This document shows positions 15,575 to 23,766 of a DNA stretch of 40,321 bases, one piece after another. The notes beneath the pieces were generated by a model that worked only from the letters and a program-made list of their open reading frames with translations, made no database searches and was not told the DNA's origin. The position numbers and the translations under genes were made by a program. The stretch is from Gammaproteobacteria bacterium (GTDB taxonomy: Bacteria > Pseudomonadota > Gammaproteobacteria > Pseudomonadales > Azotimanducaceae), in NCBI GenBank assembly GCA_026706425.1, contig JAPOYW010000705.1:1-40321 (forward strand), given 5' to 3'. Position 1 is the stretch's first letter. Each line of letters begins with the position of its first letter.

Positions 15575-16929
15575 AACTCCGCACGATCCCCCTGATACTG
15601 CTCGGCGTCGTTCTCGGTGCCGTTCTCGGCACCATCGCCGTGGCCGTCGTCGCCTACAACCCCGCCGGCTGGGCATGGCTCGAGGAGACCCAGCCGACGC
15701 CCGAAACCGCCTCAGCCCCCGTCGAAGAACAAACGTTCTACACCTGCGGCATGCACCCCAACGTCAACCGAACCGAACCGGGCAATTGCCCGATCTGCGG
15801 GATGAAGCTCGTGCCCAAGAAGCCATCCGGTCCGCAGCAAGACGAATCGGACACCGACGTCCGGGTTGCGCCGGGCTTCCTGCAGAACTTCGCGGTTCGT
15901 ACCGCCGTCGTCGACCGAGGCGCCCTGCCGGTGGCGATCCGCACGGTCGGCGTCCTCGCCCACAACGAAGAGAAGCTGGTTTCCGTCAACACCAAGTTCG
16001 AGGGCTGGATCGAGACGGCCCACGTCAACAACGTCGGCGAGTCCGTCGCCCGTGGAGACGTCCTCTTCGACATCTACAGCCCGCAGCTGGTCACCACCCA
16101 GCGCGAGTATCTCGCGGCGATGGCCTATGTGCGGCAACTCGAAGCGAGCGATGCCTACCCCGATGCCATCGAGCGCGCCAAGTCGCTCCTCGAGGCCGCG
16201 CGCGAGCGGCTCCACTACTGGGACATCACCGAGGCGCAGATCGACGCCCTGGAACGGTCCGGCTCAGCCCCGCGAACGATCCGGTTCTTCTCTCCCGCCT
16301 CGGGTTTCGTGGTGGAGAAGATGGGCGACTCGCTCGAGGGCATGAGACTGCAACCGGGCATGACGGTACTCAAGATCGCGGACCACTCGACGCTGTGGGC
16401 GCAGGCGGAGTTCTTCGAGTCGGACCTGCGCCACGTGCGCGAGGGCAGCGAGGTCAGAGTCGAGGTCGACGCCTTCCCCGGGCGGCGCTGGAGCGGCCGC
16501 ATCCTGTTCTTCCGCTCCGCCGTCGACCCGGAAACCCGGGCCCTGACCGCGTTCGTCGAAGTGGACAACGCCGACCTCTCGCTTCGCCCGATGATGTACG
16601 TCGACGTCTCCCTGACGGTCGAAGGTGCTTCGGACGCCGTGCTCATCCCCGCCGAAGCCGTACTGCACAGCGGCGAGCGGTCGGTGGTGATCGTCGAGAA
16701 GGACGACGGCCTGTTCGAACCCCGGGAGGTGTCCCTCGGCCTTGCCGCCGAGGGTCTGCAGGAGATCACGGAAGGTCTCTCGCCCGGCGAGACCGTCGTG
16801 GTTTCGTCGCAATTCCTCATCGACTCCGAGAGCAACCTCAAGGCGGCCACCGCCCAGCTATTGCGGGGCGACGAGCCGGACGACGAACCGGACGAACCGA
16901 TGCCCCAACACCACCACCATCACCACTGA
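15571..16929 (+). CDS. cusB: CusB-like periplasmic adaptor with heavy-metal-binding domain and His6 tail
   Basis: The 452-residue protein has an N-terminal membrane helix or signal anchor (about residues 6-30). A heavy-metal-binding domain follows (Y57-T-C59-G-M-H62 ... C73-P-I-C76-G-M78), then the adaptor core: a barrel-sandwich lipoyl-like part (FEGWIETAHVNNVGESVARG), an alpha-hairpin (LVTTQREYLAAMAYVRQLEA) and a beta-barrel. It links CusA to the outer-membrane duct and passes Cu(I)/Ag(I) to the pump. The C-terminus is PMPQ followed by six histidines (447-452), encoded at 16909-16926, probably a native metal-binding tail. It overlaps the preceding gene by 4 bases and is 10 bases from cusA. 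No separate CusF chaperone gene is seen. Confidence 0.95.
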   Translation: MKLRTIPLILLGVVLGAVLGTIAVAVVAYNPAGWAWLEETQPTPETASAPVEEQTFYTCGMHPNVNRTEPGNCPICGMKLVPKKPSGPQQDESDTDVRVAPGFLQNFAVRTAVVDRGALPVAIRTVGVLAHNEEKLVSVNTKFEGWIETAHVNNVGESVARGDVLFDIYSPQLVTTQREYLAAMAYVRQLEASDAYPDAIERAKSLLEAARERLHYWDITEAQIDALERSGSAPRTIRFFSPASGFVVEKMGDSLEGMRLQPGMTVLKIADHSTLWAQAEFFESDLRHVREGSEVRVEVDAFPGRRWSGRILFFRSAVDPETRALTAFVEVDNADLSLRPMMYVDVSLTVEGASDAVLIPAEAVLHSGERSVVIVEKDDGLFEPREVSLGLAAEGLQEITEGLSPGETVVVSSQFLIDSESNLKAATAQLLRGDEPDDEPDEPMPQHHHHHH

Positions 16930-16939
16930 GTGCCAAGGC

Positions 16940-19900
16940 ATGTTCGAACGCGTCATCGACTGGTCCATCGAAAACCGGTTCCTGGTGGTCATCGCCGCGC
17001 TGCTGGTCACGGCAGTGGGCGTCTACTCGCTCATGCGGGCACCGCTGGACGCCATACCCGATCTCTCCGACGTCCAGGTCATCGTCTACACCGAATACCC
17101 GGGACAGGGCCCGCGCATCGTCGAGGACCAGGTCACGTACCCTCTGACCACGCAACTGCTGGGCGTGCCCCACGCCGAGGTCGTTCGCGGCTACTCGTTC
17201 TTCGGCTACTCGTTCGTCTACGTCATCTTCGAGGACGGCACCGACCTCTACTGGGCCAGGGCGCGGGTACTGGAGACCTTGAGCCATGCGGCGGGAAAGC
17301 TGCCGGCGGGCGTCACGCCGTCGCTGGGCCCCGACGCCACCGGCGTGGGCTGGGCGTTCATGTATGCGCTCACCTCCGATCGGCACGACCTCGGCGAACT
17401 GCGGTCCATCCAGGACTGGTTCCTGAAATACGAACTGGCGAGCGTTCCCGGCGTCTCCGAGGTCGCCAGCATCGGCGGCTTCGTGCAGCAGTACCAGATC
17501 ACCGTGGACCCCAACCGGCTGCGCGCCTACGGCATTCCGATCTCGCGGATCCGCGCCGCCGTCGAGGCCAGCAACACCGACGTCGGCGGCCGCTCCCTGG
17601 AGTTCGCCGAGAAGGAATTCATGATCCGCGGGCTCGGCACCATCGGGTCCGTCGAGGACATCCGGAAGATCTCGCTCGGCGTCGACGCGAACGGGGCGCC
17701 CATCCTGCTCAAGGACGTGGCGCGGGTGGGAATCGGTCCCGAAATGCGCCGGGGCATCGCGGAGTGGAACGGCGAAGGCGAAACCGTCGGCGGCATCGTC
17801 GTGGTGCGCCACGGGGCCGGCACGCTCAAGGTGATCGAAGACGTCAAGGCCAAGCTCGAGGCGGTCAAGGCCGGTCTGCCCGAGGGCGTGGCGGTCGAGG
17901 TGGCCTACGACCGGACGGCGCTGATCGAGCGGTCGGTGGCGAGCCTGCGCACCAGTCTCCTGCAGCAGCTCCTGATCGTGGGCCTGGTTTCCATGGTCTT
18001 TCTGCTCCACTTCCGCAGCGGCCTGGTGGCCGTCGTGTCGCTCCCGATCGGCATCCTGGCGGCGTTCCTCGTCATGACGGCCCAAGGCATCAACGTCAAC
18101 ATCATGTCGCTGGGCGGCATCGCCGTCGCCATCGGAACCATGGTCGATGCCAGCATCGTCATGGTCGAGAACGCGCACCGGCACTTGGCTCGGAACGACG
18201 AGCAGCGGGACCACTGGACCGTAATCGCCGAAGCCGCGAAGGAGGTGGGACCGACGCTGTTCTTCGCCCTGCTCGTCATTACCGTCTCGTTCCTGCCGGT
18301 GTTCGCGCTGGAAGCCCAGGAAGGCCGGCTGTTCAAGCCGCTGGCCTACGCCAAGACCTACGCGATGGCCGCTGCGGCGCTCCTGGCGGTGACCCTCGTT
18401 CCCGTGCTGGTCGGCTTCTGGGTCCGCGGACGGATCTCGCTTGCGGACAGGAATCCGGTCAGCCGCGCGGCCGTGGAGGTTGGGCTGGTCGTATTCGCGT
18501 TCTCCTGGCTCGTACGCCCGGTCCTGAACGCGGTGTTCCGGTTCAAGTTCGTCGTCCTCGGACTCGCCGGGCTGGCGCTGGCGGTAACGGCCATCCCCCT
18601 GTCGCGGATCGGCTCCGAGTTCATGCCGACCCTCTGGGAAGGCGACATGCTCTATATGCCGACCACATTGCCGGGCATCTCGATCACCAAGGCGGGCGAA
18701 CTCCTGCAGCAGACCGACCGGATCATCCGGACGTTTCCGGAGGTGGAGAACGTATTCGGCAAGGTGGGGCGCGCCGACACGGCCACCGACCCCGCGCCGC
18801 TGTCGATGATCGAGACGACCATCATGCTGAAACCGAAAAGCGAGTGGCGTCCCGGCATGACCCCGGACAAGCTCGCCGAGGAGATGAACGAGGCCATCGA
18901 CGTGCCGGGGCTTACCAACTCCTGGACCATGCCGATCAGGACCCGCATCGACATGCTCTCCACGGGCATCAAGACGCCCGTCGGGATCAAGATCGCGGGC
19001 CCCGATCTCGCCGAACTCGAACGGCTCGGCAAGGAGGTCGAGGCCGTGGTGCGGGAGGTCCCGGGGACGCTCGACGCGTACGCGGAACGGGTGATGGGAG
19101 GCGGCTATCTCGACGTCACCATCGACCGCGACGCCATCGCCCGCTACGGGCTGACCATCCGCGACGTCCAGGAGGTCGTCCAGACCGCCATCGGCGGCAT
19201 GAACATCACTACGACCATCCAGGGGCTCGAGCGGCTTCCCGTGAACCTGCGCTACAGCCGCGAACTCCGCGACGATCTCCCGTCGTTGCGCAACGTGCTC
19301 GTGCCGACCCCGGCTGGACCCCAGATTCCCTTGGGACGACTGGCGCAAATCGAATTCACGGTGGGTCCGCCGAGCATCAAGAGCGAAGGCGGCAGGCCGA
19401 ACGCCTGGATCTACGTGGACATCCGCGACGTCGACGTCGGCGGCTACGTGGAGGCGGCGCAACAGGCTGTGGCCGCGCATGTCGACGTTCCGCCGGGGTA
19501 CACCATCGCCTGGAGCGGGCAGTTCGAATACATCCAGCGCGCCGAGCAGCGACTCGCCCTGGTGATCCCCGCGACACTGCTGCTGATCGCGGGCATCGTC
19601 TACTTGAGCCGCAAGTCCGCATTCGAGACCCTGCTGGTCCTGCTCGGCGCGCCGCTGGCCGTAACCGGGGCGATCTGGCTGATCGACCTCTTGGACTACA
19701 ACCTGAGCATCGCCGTGTGGGTCGGGATCATTGCCCTTGCGGGACTCTATGCCGAAACCGCGACCGTGCTGCTGCTGTACCTCAACATCTCGGTGAGCGA
19801 GTACGCCGAGAGCGGCCGCCTGACCGACCGCGAAGCGCTTGTCGAGGCCATCAAGGATGGCACCGTGAAACGCGTTCGACCCATCCTGATGACCATCGCC

Positions 19901-20080
19901 ACGGACGTCATCGGGCTACTGCCGATCATGTGGAGTACGGGCGCAGGGGCGGACGTGATGAAGCGGATCGCGACGCCCTTGGTCGGCGGCGTCGCCACGG
20001 CGGGGATTGTCGTATTGTTCGTGTTCCCCGTGGCTTTCTACCTCTGGAATGCCCGCAGCCTGCCGCAAGTCAGGCAATAG
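16940..20080 (+). CDS. cusA: CusA-type copper/silver RND efflux pump
   Basis: The 1046-residue inner-membrane pump has the RND layout: first helix at about 14-33, a periplasmic loop, helices at about 340-500, a second large loop and C-terminal helices from about 870. The Cus methionine triad is present at residues 573 (LYM-P), 623 (PLSM) and 672 (RIDM), numbering identical to that recalled for E. coli CusA. This argues for Cu(I)/Ag(I), not Zn/Co/Cd. D403 in GTMVDASIVMVENAH is the likely proton-relay aspartate. The start at 16940 gives MFERVIDWSIENRFLVV; the frame extends upstream but is not coding-like. It closes the tolC-cusB-cusA operon. No CusRS-type regulator is seen nearby. Confidence 0.97.
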   Translation: MFERVIDWSIENRFLVVIAALLVTAVGVYSLMRAPLDAIPDLSDVQVIVYTEYPGQGPRIVEDQVTYPLTTQLLGVPHAEVVRGYSFFGYSFVYVIFEDGTDLYWARARVLETLSHAAGKLPAGVTPSLGPDATGVGWAFMYALTSDRHDLGELRSIQDWFLKYELASVPGVSEVASIGGFVQQYQITVDPNRLRAYGIPISRIRAAVEASNTDVGGRSLEFAEKEFMIRGLGTIGSVEDIRKISLGVDANGAPILLKDVARVGIGPEMRRGIAEWNGEGETVGGIVVVRHGAGTLKVIEDVKAKLEAVKAGLPEGVAVEVAYDRTALIERSVASLRTSLLQQLLIVGLVSMVFLLHFRSGLVAVVSLPIGILAAFLVMTAQGINVNIMSLGGIAVAIGTMVDASIVMVENAHRHLARNDEQRDHWTVIAEAAKEVGPTLFFALLVITVSFLPVFALEAQEGRLFKPLAYAKTYAMAAAALLAVTLVPVLVGFWVRGRISLADRNPVSRAAVEVGLVVFAFSWLVRPVLNAVFRFKFVVLGLAGLALAVTAIPLSRIGSEFMPTLWEGDMLYMPTTLPGISITKAGELLQQTDRIIRTFPEVENVFGKVGRADTATDPAPLSMIETTIMLKPKSEWRPGMTPDKLAEEMNEAIDVPGLTNSWTMPIRTRIDMLSTGIKTPVGIKIAGPDLAELERLGKEVEAVVREVPGTLDAYAERVMGGGYLDVTIDRDAIARYGLTIRDVQEVVQTAIGGMNITTTIQGLERLPVNLRYSRELRDDLPSLRNVLVPTPAGPQIPLGRLAQIEFTVGPPSIKSEGGRPNAWIYVDIRDVDVGGYVEAAQQAVAAHVDVPPGYTIAWSGQFEYIQRAEQRLALVIPATLLLIAGIVYLSRKSAFETLLVLLGAPLAVTGAIWLIDLLDYNLSIAVWVGIIALAGLYAETATVLLLYLNISVSEYAESGRLTDREALVEAIKDGTVKRVRPILMTIATDVIGLLPIMWSTGAGADVMKRIATPLVGGVATAGIVVLFVFPVAFYLWNARSLPQVRQ

Positions 20081-20192
20081 CTCACACCGTTTTCGGACAA
20101 TTCGCACGGTCTCAGTGGGCCCTATCGCACAAACTCGTCGATGGCGAAAAGGCATCATCGGATTGCTAGACTGTTCGTCAATCGGGAAGTAA

Positions 20193-20678
20193 ATGAATGC
20201 CACGGTGATCGACACGCTGCGGTTCGCGAATCGCCTGAAAGAGGTCGGCTTTGACCCGTCCCATGCCGAGGGAATGGCGTGCGCGCTCGGCGACGAACTA
20301 GCCGAGCGCATGCTGACCCGGCGCGACCTGGACGAGTTCAAGGTCGTCTTAGACGCCAGGTTCGAGGCCATCGACGCCAGATTCGAGGGCATCGACGCCA
20401 GATTCGAGGCCATCGACTCAAGGATCGACAGCCTCGACGCCAAGTTCGAAGCGAAATTCGACGCCCTGGACTTGAAGATCGAGTCGGTGCGACGGGAGGT
20501 CTCGGGCAAGTTCAACGTGCTTGCCTGCATGATGGTCCTCGGCTTCACCGTGCTCGGCGGACTCGTCACCTACACCGCCTCGTCGCCGCGTTACTCGCCT
20601 TCGCCTGCCGAAGCATCGATGTCACAGGAACACGCGATTGAACGCGCCGACGATTCGGCTGCTGTGCCAGCGACTTAG
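20193..20678 (+). CDS. DUF1640-type coiled-coil membrane protein (copy 2)
   Basis: The 161-residue protein starts at ATG 20193, after GGGAAG. It shares MnATVIDTLRFANRLKE with copy 1 at 2721, then diverges. Residues about 55-100 are a strict heptad coiled coil (FEAIDAR, FEGIDAR, FEAIDSR, IDSLDAK) encoded by tandem 21-base units. A transmembrane helix follows at about residues 110-130 (VLACMMVLGFTVLGGLVTY). It lies 112 bases after cusA and is probably transcribed separately. The function of bacterial DUF1640 proteins is unknown. Confidence 0.85.
   Translation: MNATVIDTLRFANRLKEVGFDPSHAEGMACALGDELAERMLTRRDLDEFKVVLDARFEAIDARFEGIDARFEAIDSRIDSLDAKFEAKFDALDLKIESVRREVSGKFNVLACMMVLGFTVLGGLVTYTASSPRYSPSPAEASMSQEHAIERADDSAAVPAT
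20355..20438 (+). repeat. 21-base tandem repeat encoding coiled-coil heptads
   Basis: Units beginning at 20355, 20376 and 20397 read GCCAGRTTCGAGGSCATCGAC with only two variable positions; the fourth (20418) has diverged. Each unit encodes A-R-F-E-A/G-I-D. The high DNA identity between units suggests recent slippage or duplication within the coiled coil. Confidence 0.85.
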
Positions 20679-20735
20679 GAACGGCACGCCTTTCTCGCCG
20701 AGGCAATCCGAACCGTCCGATATACTGACTCGTTC

Positions 20736-21857
20736 ATGGCCCTCGAATACCCCTATCCCGCGCACCCAGAGCCCGGCACGACCATCGAAGTCGCCGAGGG
20801 CGTGCGCTGGCTCACCATGCCCATGGGAGGCTCGCTCAACCACATCAACCTCTACCTGCTCGAGGACGCCGACGGATGGTTCGTCGTCGACACCGGGCTG
20901 GCCACGAGCGAGACAAAGCGCCTCTGGCACGAGATCTTCGAGACCGAGTTGGTCGGCAAACCGGTCAAGGGCGTGATCTGCACCCACATGCACCCGGACC
21001 ACGTGGGCCAGGCGGGTATGATCGTCAACCACTTCCGCTGCCCGCTCTACATGACGCGCGCCGAGTACTACCAGGCGCGTTCGTTCATGACGATGGGTCT
21101 GGCCACCGCCAAGGGCGGATGGCTGGGCGAGCAGTTCTATCATCGCTACGGGATGTCCATGGCACCGATGCACTCGATGCGCGATGCCTGGAAGTCCCGG
21201 GCGAAAACCATGGGCAGAACCCCGGCGGAAGACATCCCGGACCCCTTGCCCATGGGCTACCACCGGATGGAGGATGGCGACCTCCTGACCATCGGTGACC
21301 ACGACTGGCAGGTGGTCGTCGGGGCCGGCCATTCGCCGGAGCACGCCTGCCTGCATTGCCACAGTCTGGGAATCATGATTTCCGGCGACCAGATTCTGCC
21401 CGTCATCACCTCAAACGTGAGCGTCCACCCGACGGAGCCGGAGGCGAATCCCTTGAAAATCTGGATGGAGTCCCACGACAAGTTCCTCGACACCCCGGAG
21501 AACACCTTCGTACTGCCGGCACACAACCTGCCGTTCTACGGCGTCCGGGAGCGGTTGCGCGACCTGATCGGGCACCACGAAGACCGGATGCTCGCCATCG
21601 AGGAGTTCTGCGTCGAACCGAAGACGGCGAAGGACTTGCTCCCCGTGCTGTTCCGACGCAAGCTCGATGCCCGCCAGACCATGATGGCGCTGGGCGAGGC
21701 CATCGCCCACTGCCACCTCCTGATGCACCGCAATCGGCTGAAACGGACCCTGGAGGAGGACGGTCGGTACCGGTTCCTATCCATCGATCCGGACTTGGAC
21801 AGACGGGCACACCCGGGACGCCATGACGCGCCGGACGAAGCGCCGATCATGGTGTGA
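20736..21857 (+). CDS. Metallo-beta-lactamase-fold hydrolase
   Basis: The 373-residue protein carries the metal motif H84-M-H86-P-D88-H89 in CTHMHPDHVGQ, a third histidine in GAGHSPEHACLHC, and the aspartate of SGDQILPVITSNVSV. About 100 C-terminal residues (from YGVRERLRDLIGHHEDRMLA) form the winged-helix-like end seen in LACTB2-type hydrolases. It opens with MALEYPYPAHPEPGTTIEVA. Likely a cytoplasmic binuclear zinc hydrolase, perhaps a thioesterase or lactonase. The substrate is unknown. The stop is 24 bases from the next small gene. Confidence 0.92.
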   Translation: MALEYPYPAHPEPGTTIEVAEGVRWLTMPMGGSLNHINLYLLEDADGWFVVDTGLATSETKRLWHEIFETELVGKPVKGVICTHMHPDHVGQAGMIVNHFRCPLYMTRAEYYQARSFMTMGLATAKGGWLGEQFYHRYGMSMAPMHSMRDAWKSRAKTMGRTPAEDIPDPLPMGYHRMEDGDLLTIGDHDWQVVVGAGHSPEHACLHCHSLGIMISGDQILPVITSNVSVHPTEPEANPLKIWMESHDKFLDTPENTFVLPAHNLPFYGVRERLRDLIGHHEDRMLAIEEFCVEPKTAKDLLPVLFRRKLDARQTMMALGEAIAHCHLLMHRNRLKRTLEEDGRYRFLSIDPDLDRRAHPGRHDAPDEAPIMV

Positions 21858-21881
21858 GGCGGCCTACCCCGGAAGAACTAG

Positions 21882-22163
21882 ATGATGTGGTTCCAGAGAA
21901 TCCGGCGGGTACTTACCCGCGAGAACATCGCGCACGTGACCTACGTGACGCTGAAGTGGGGCAACGACCATGTCCCGTTCGGCCTCCGATCGGTACTGGG
22001 AGTGGTTTTCGTGATCGGCGGTGTACTTGGGATCTTGCCCATCGTCGGGTTTTGGATGCTGCCTCTGGGCGTCGCGCTGATAGCCCTCGACCTGCCGTGG
22101 ACGCGTCACAAGGTCCACGATTGGATGGTGAGGCTGCAGCGGCGAGCCTCCCCGCCCCGCTGA
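21882..22163 (+). CDS. Small membrane protein with a hydrophobic hairpin
   Basis: The 93-residue product has a basic, amphipathic N-terminus, then one long hydrophobic region (about residues 38-68) that divides into two short helices: SVLGVVFVIGGVLGILPIV and GFWMLPLGVALIALDLP. A basic tail follows. The central motif LPIVGFWMLPLG is typical of a family of small two-helix membrane proteins of unknown role. It follows the metallo-hydrolase gene by 24 bases on the same strand and may share its transcript. Confidence 0.65.
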   Translation: MMWFQRIRRVLTRENIAHVTYVTLKWGNDHVPFGLRSVLGVVFVIGGVLGILPIVGFWMLPLGVALIALDLPWTRHKVHDWMVRLQRRASPPR

Positions 22164-22357
22164 TGGAACGCTGGTGGCTGACGACGAGTCAAGCGCGCTA
22201 GCCAAGACGACATCGCAACCGGCGGCCGACGCCGAACCCACAAGAATTCTTCTCCGGTCCTCACCGGCTCTCTGCACCCAAACTGCCCCGTCGCAGACCC
22301 GTGCCGAGTCGACGGCACAACAGCGGATTCGCCGTGCGGCGTCCCCAGTGAACCACC

Positions 22358-22633
22358 TTGGTGAGTTTCCTCACATACGTCCTCGCGCAAGCTGCGTTAA
22401 GTCTGGTCCGGCAAGCGCGGCGAAACCTGGTCGACCGGCAGACCGGCATCATCGAACTCGCACCGACCCACGCCGATCTCGCCGCGCAGGTCGGGTCGCA
22501 CCGGGAAGAGGTGACCCGCGAGATGAGCTACCTGCGGCAGCGTTCGCTGGTGAAAAAAGCCGGTCGCGGGCTCCTGGTCCGGGTGAGAGCGGTCGAGGAC
22601 CTCTATCGGCGCGAGCGCCCCGGCTGCAAATGA
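22358..22633 (+). pseudogene. CRP/FNR-type DNA-binding domain without a sensor domain
   Basis: The 91-residue frame from GTG 22358 contains APTHADLAAQVGSHREEVTR followed by EMSYLRQRSLVKKAGRGLLV. This matches the winged helix-turn-helix C-terminus of the CRP/FNR family, preceded by part of the dimer-interface helix (LAQAALSLVRQARRN). The cyclic-nucleotide-binding domain that should precede it (about 130 residues) is absent, and 22164-22357 holds no trace that I can recognise. It is therefore probably a truncated remnant, although a stand-alone DNA-binding product is possible. Confidence 0.6.
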
Positions 22634-22716
22634 CGCGTGGGGTGAGGATCTTCACATACACGAGCGCCAAGGCCCCGGAACACTGTTCGCCGTTGTGAAT
22701 CAGCGTGGGAGGAGTC

Positions 22717-23763
22717 ATGGACTCAAAAGCACTTGTAGGGGCGGCGTGGGCGGTCTGCCTTGTTTCGGCGGTCGGGACGGAGGCCGACCAGGATGTCACC
22801 ATCTACGTCCCCGGTCTGATTACCGGAACCCGAGAAGCGGTTTGGGTGGATGACGCCTGCCTGGAGGACAAGGAGGAAGGCTGCGAAGCCATCTACGCGG
22901 ATGTTCTGGCGGACAACGTGCAGAGCGCCCACGGGGAACTCGGCGAATCGGTGGGAGACAGCAAAGGCAGGATTCACGTCTTGGTTACGAGTCAGATGTC
23001 CGCGCCGGGGAGTTACAGTCCGAGCGAGGATCTAATCGAGATAAGAGAAGACGTCACTCAAGTGCCGTCGGTAAGTACGCGCTCCGTCTACCACGAGATG
23101 GGCCACGCTTTCGTCAAGAAGCACCTTGAGACTCGGACCGGCGGCGACCGCAACGTGCTCGAGCATTGGGGAGCGGACGAGGGCTTCGCCTTCATACTCG
23201 AGAAGAAGCTTGGGGAACAGGTAAGACCCCCGAGCGGAGACTCGGTCGACGACATCCTTGACGGGTGCGGCGACGACAATCAAGCTTGCGCCCACGATCT
23301 GGGGAGGCTGTTGGCGGCCGTGTACGACGGGGTGAGTTCGTCTCTGGGCACCGGAAAGGCCTTCCGTTATTTCCGCGACGCGGTGGCGGACTTCGACCAT
23401 GTGGGGGGCGGTTCCCTTGTTACGTTTCAGGAGGTTTTCGTAAACGTGCTCCAGGAGGCCGCCGACAACGAAGACGAGGAAGAAGCCAAGAAGGCGGTCA
23501 AGGCCGTCGCGGAGGCCTTCCGCGACGTGGCGGACGTGACGTTGCCCGCGCCCCGGATCGTCGACGAGGACGAAGGAATCGACACCGACGACATTCGGCC
23601 CGACACGTGGGTGCCCCCGTTGCCGTGGTGGTTCGGCGACAGCAGCCTGTTCGTGTGCCGCGTCGTGGATGTCTCGAACGTGAGCTGCGTCCGCCGCCCG
23701 GACGACCGGGGAGACGAGGGGCCGCGTGGGACGGGGCGGCGGTTCGATCCAGGCAGGGCGTAG
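22717..23763 (+). CDS. Secreted HExxH putative metalloprotease
   Basis: The 348-residue protein starts at ATG 22717, behind a strong GGAGGAG; an upstream GTG at 22705 is less likely. A signal peptide (about 1-22) is followed by a domain with H126-E-M-G-H130 and, 25 residues later, E155 in WGADEGFAF, a layout like gluzincins. Three cysteine pairs (DACLEDKEEGC, DGCGDDNQAC, FVCRVVDVSNVSC) fit disulfides in the periplasm or outside. The remainder is acidic (long Glu/Lys stretch near 250) and ends in a Pro/Trp-rich tail. I cannot name the family. It lies 3 bases before the next gene, so the two are an operon. Confidence 0.72.
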   Translation: MDSKALVGAAWAVCLVSAVGTEADQDVTIYVPGLITGTREAVWVDDACLEDKEEGCEAIYADVLADNVQSAHGELGESVGDSKGRIHVLVTSQMSAPGSYSPSEDLIEIREDVTQVPSVSTRSVYHEMGHAFVKKHLETRTGGDRNVLEHWGADEGFAFILEKKLGEQVRPPSGDSVDDILDGCGDDNQACAHDLGRLLAAVYDGVSSSLGTGKAFRYFRDAVADFDHVGGGSLVTFQEVFVNVLQEAADNEDEEEAKKAVKAVAEAFRDVADVTLPAPRIVDEDEGIDTDDIRPDTWVPPLPWWFGDSSLFVCRVVDVSNVSCVRRPDDRGDEGPRGTGRRFDPGRA

Positions 23764-23766
23764 GAA

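Noticed and set aside
16903..16929. Cloning-vector His-tag contamination
   Set aside because: The tail is followed directly by native intergenic sequence and cusA, with mixed CAC/CAT codons and no vector sequence.
16838..19480. 880-residue open frame on the minus strand
   Set aside because: It is antisense to cusA, His/Asp/Arg-rich with no domains, and arises from the high-GC codon pattern of the pump gene.
20355..20438. CRISPR-like spaced repeats
   Set aside because: The 21-base units are contiguous, in frame and encode a coiled coil, with no spacers or cas genes.
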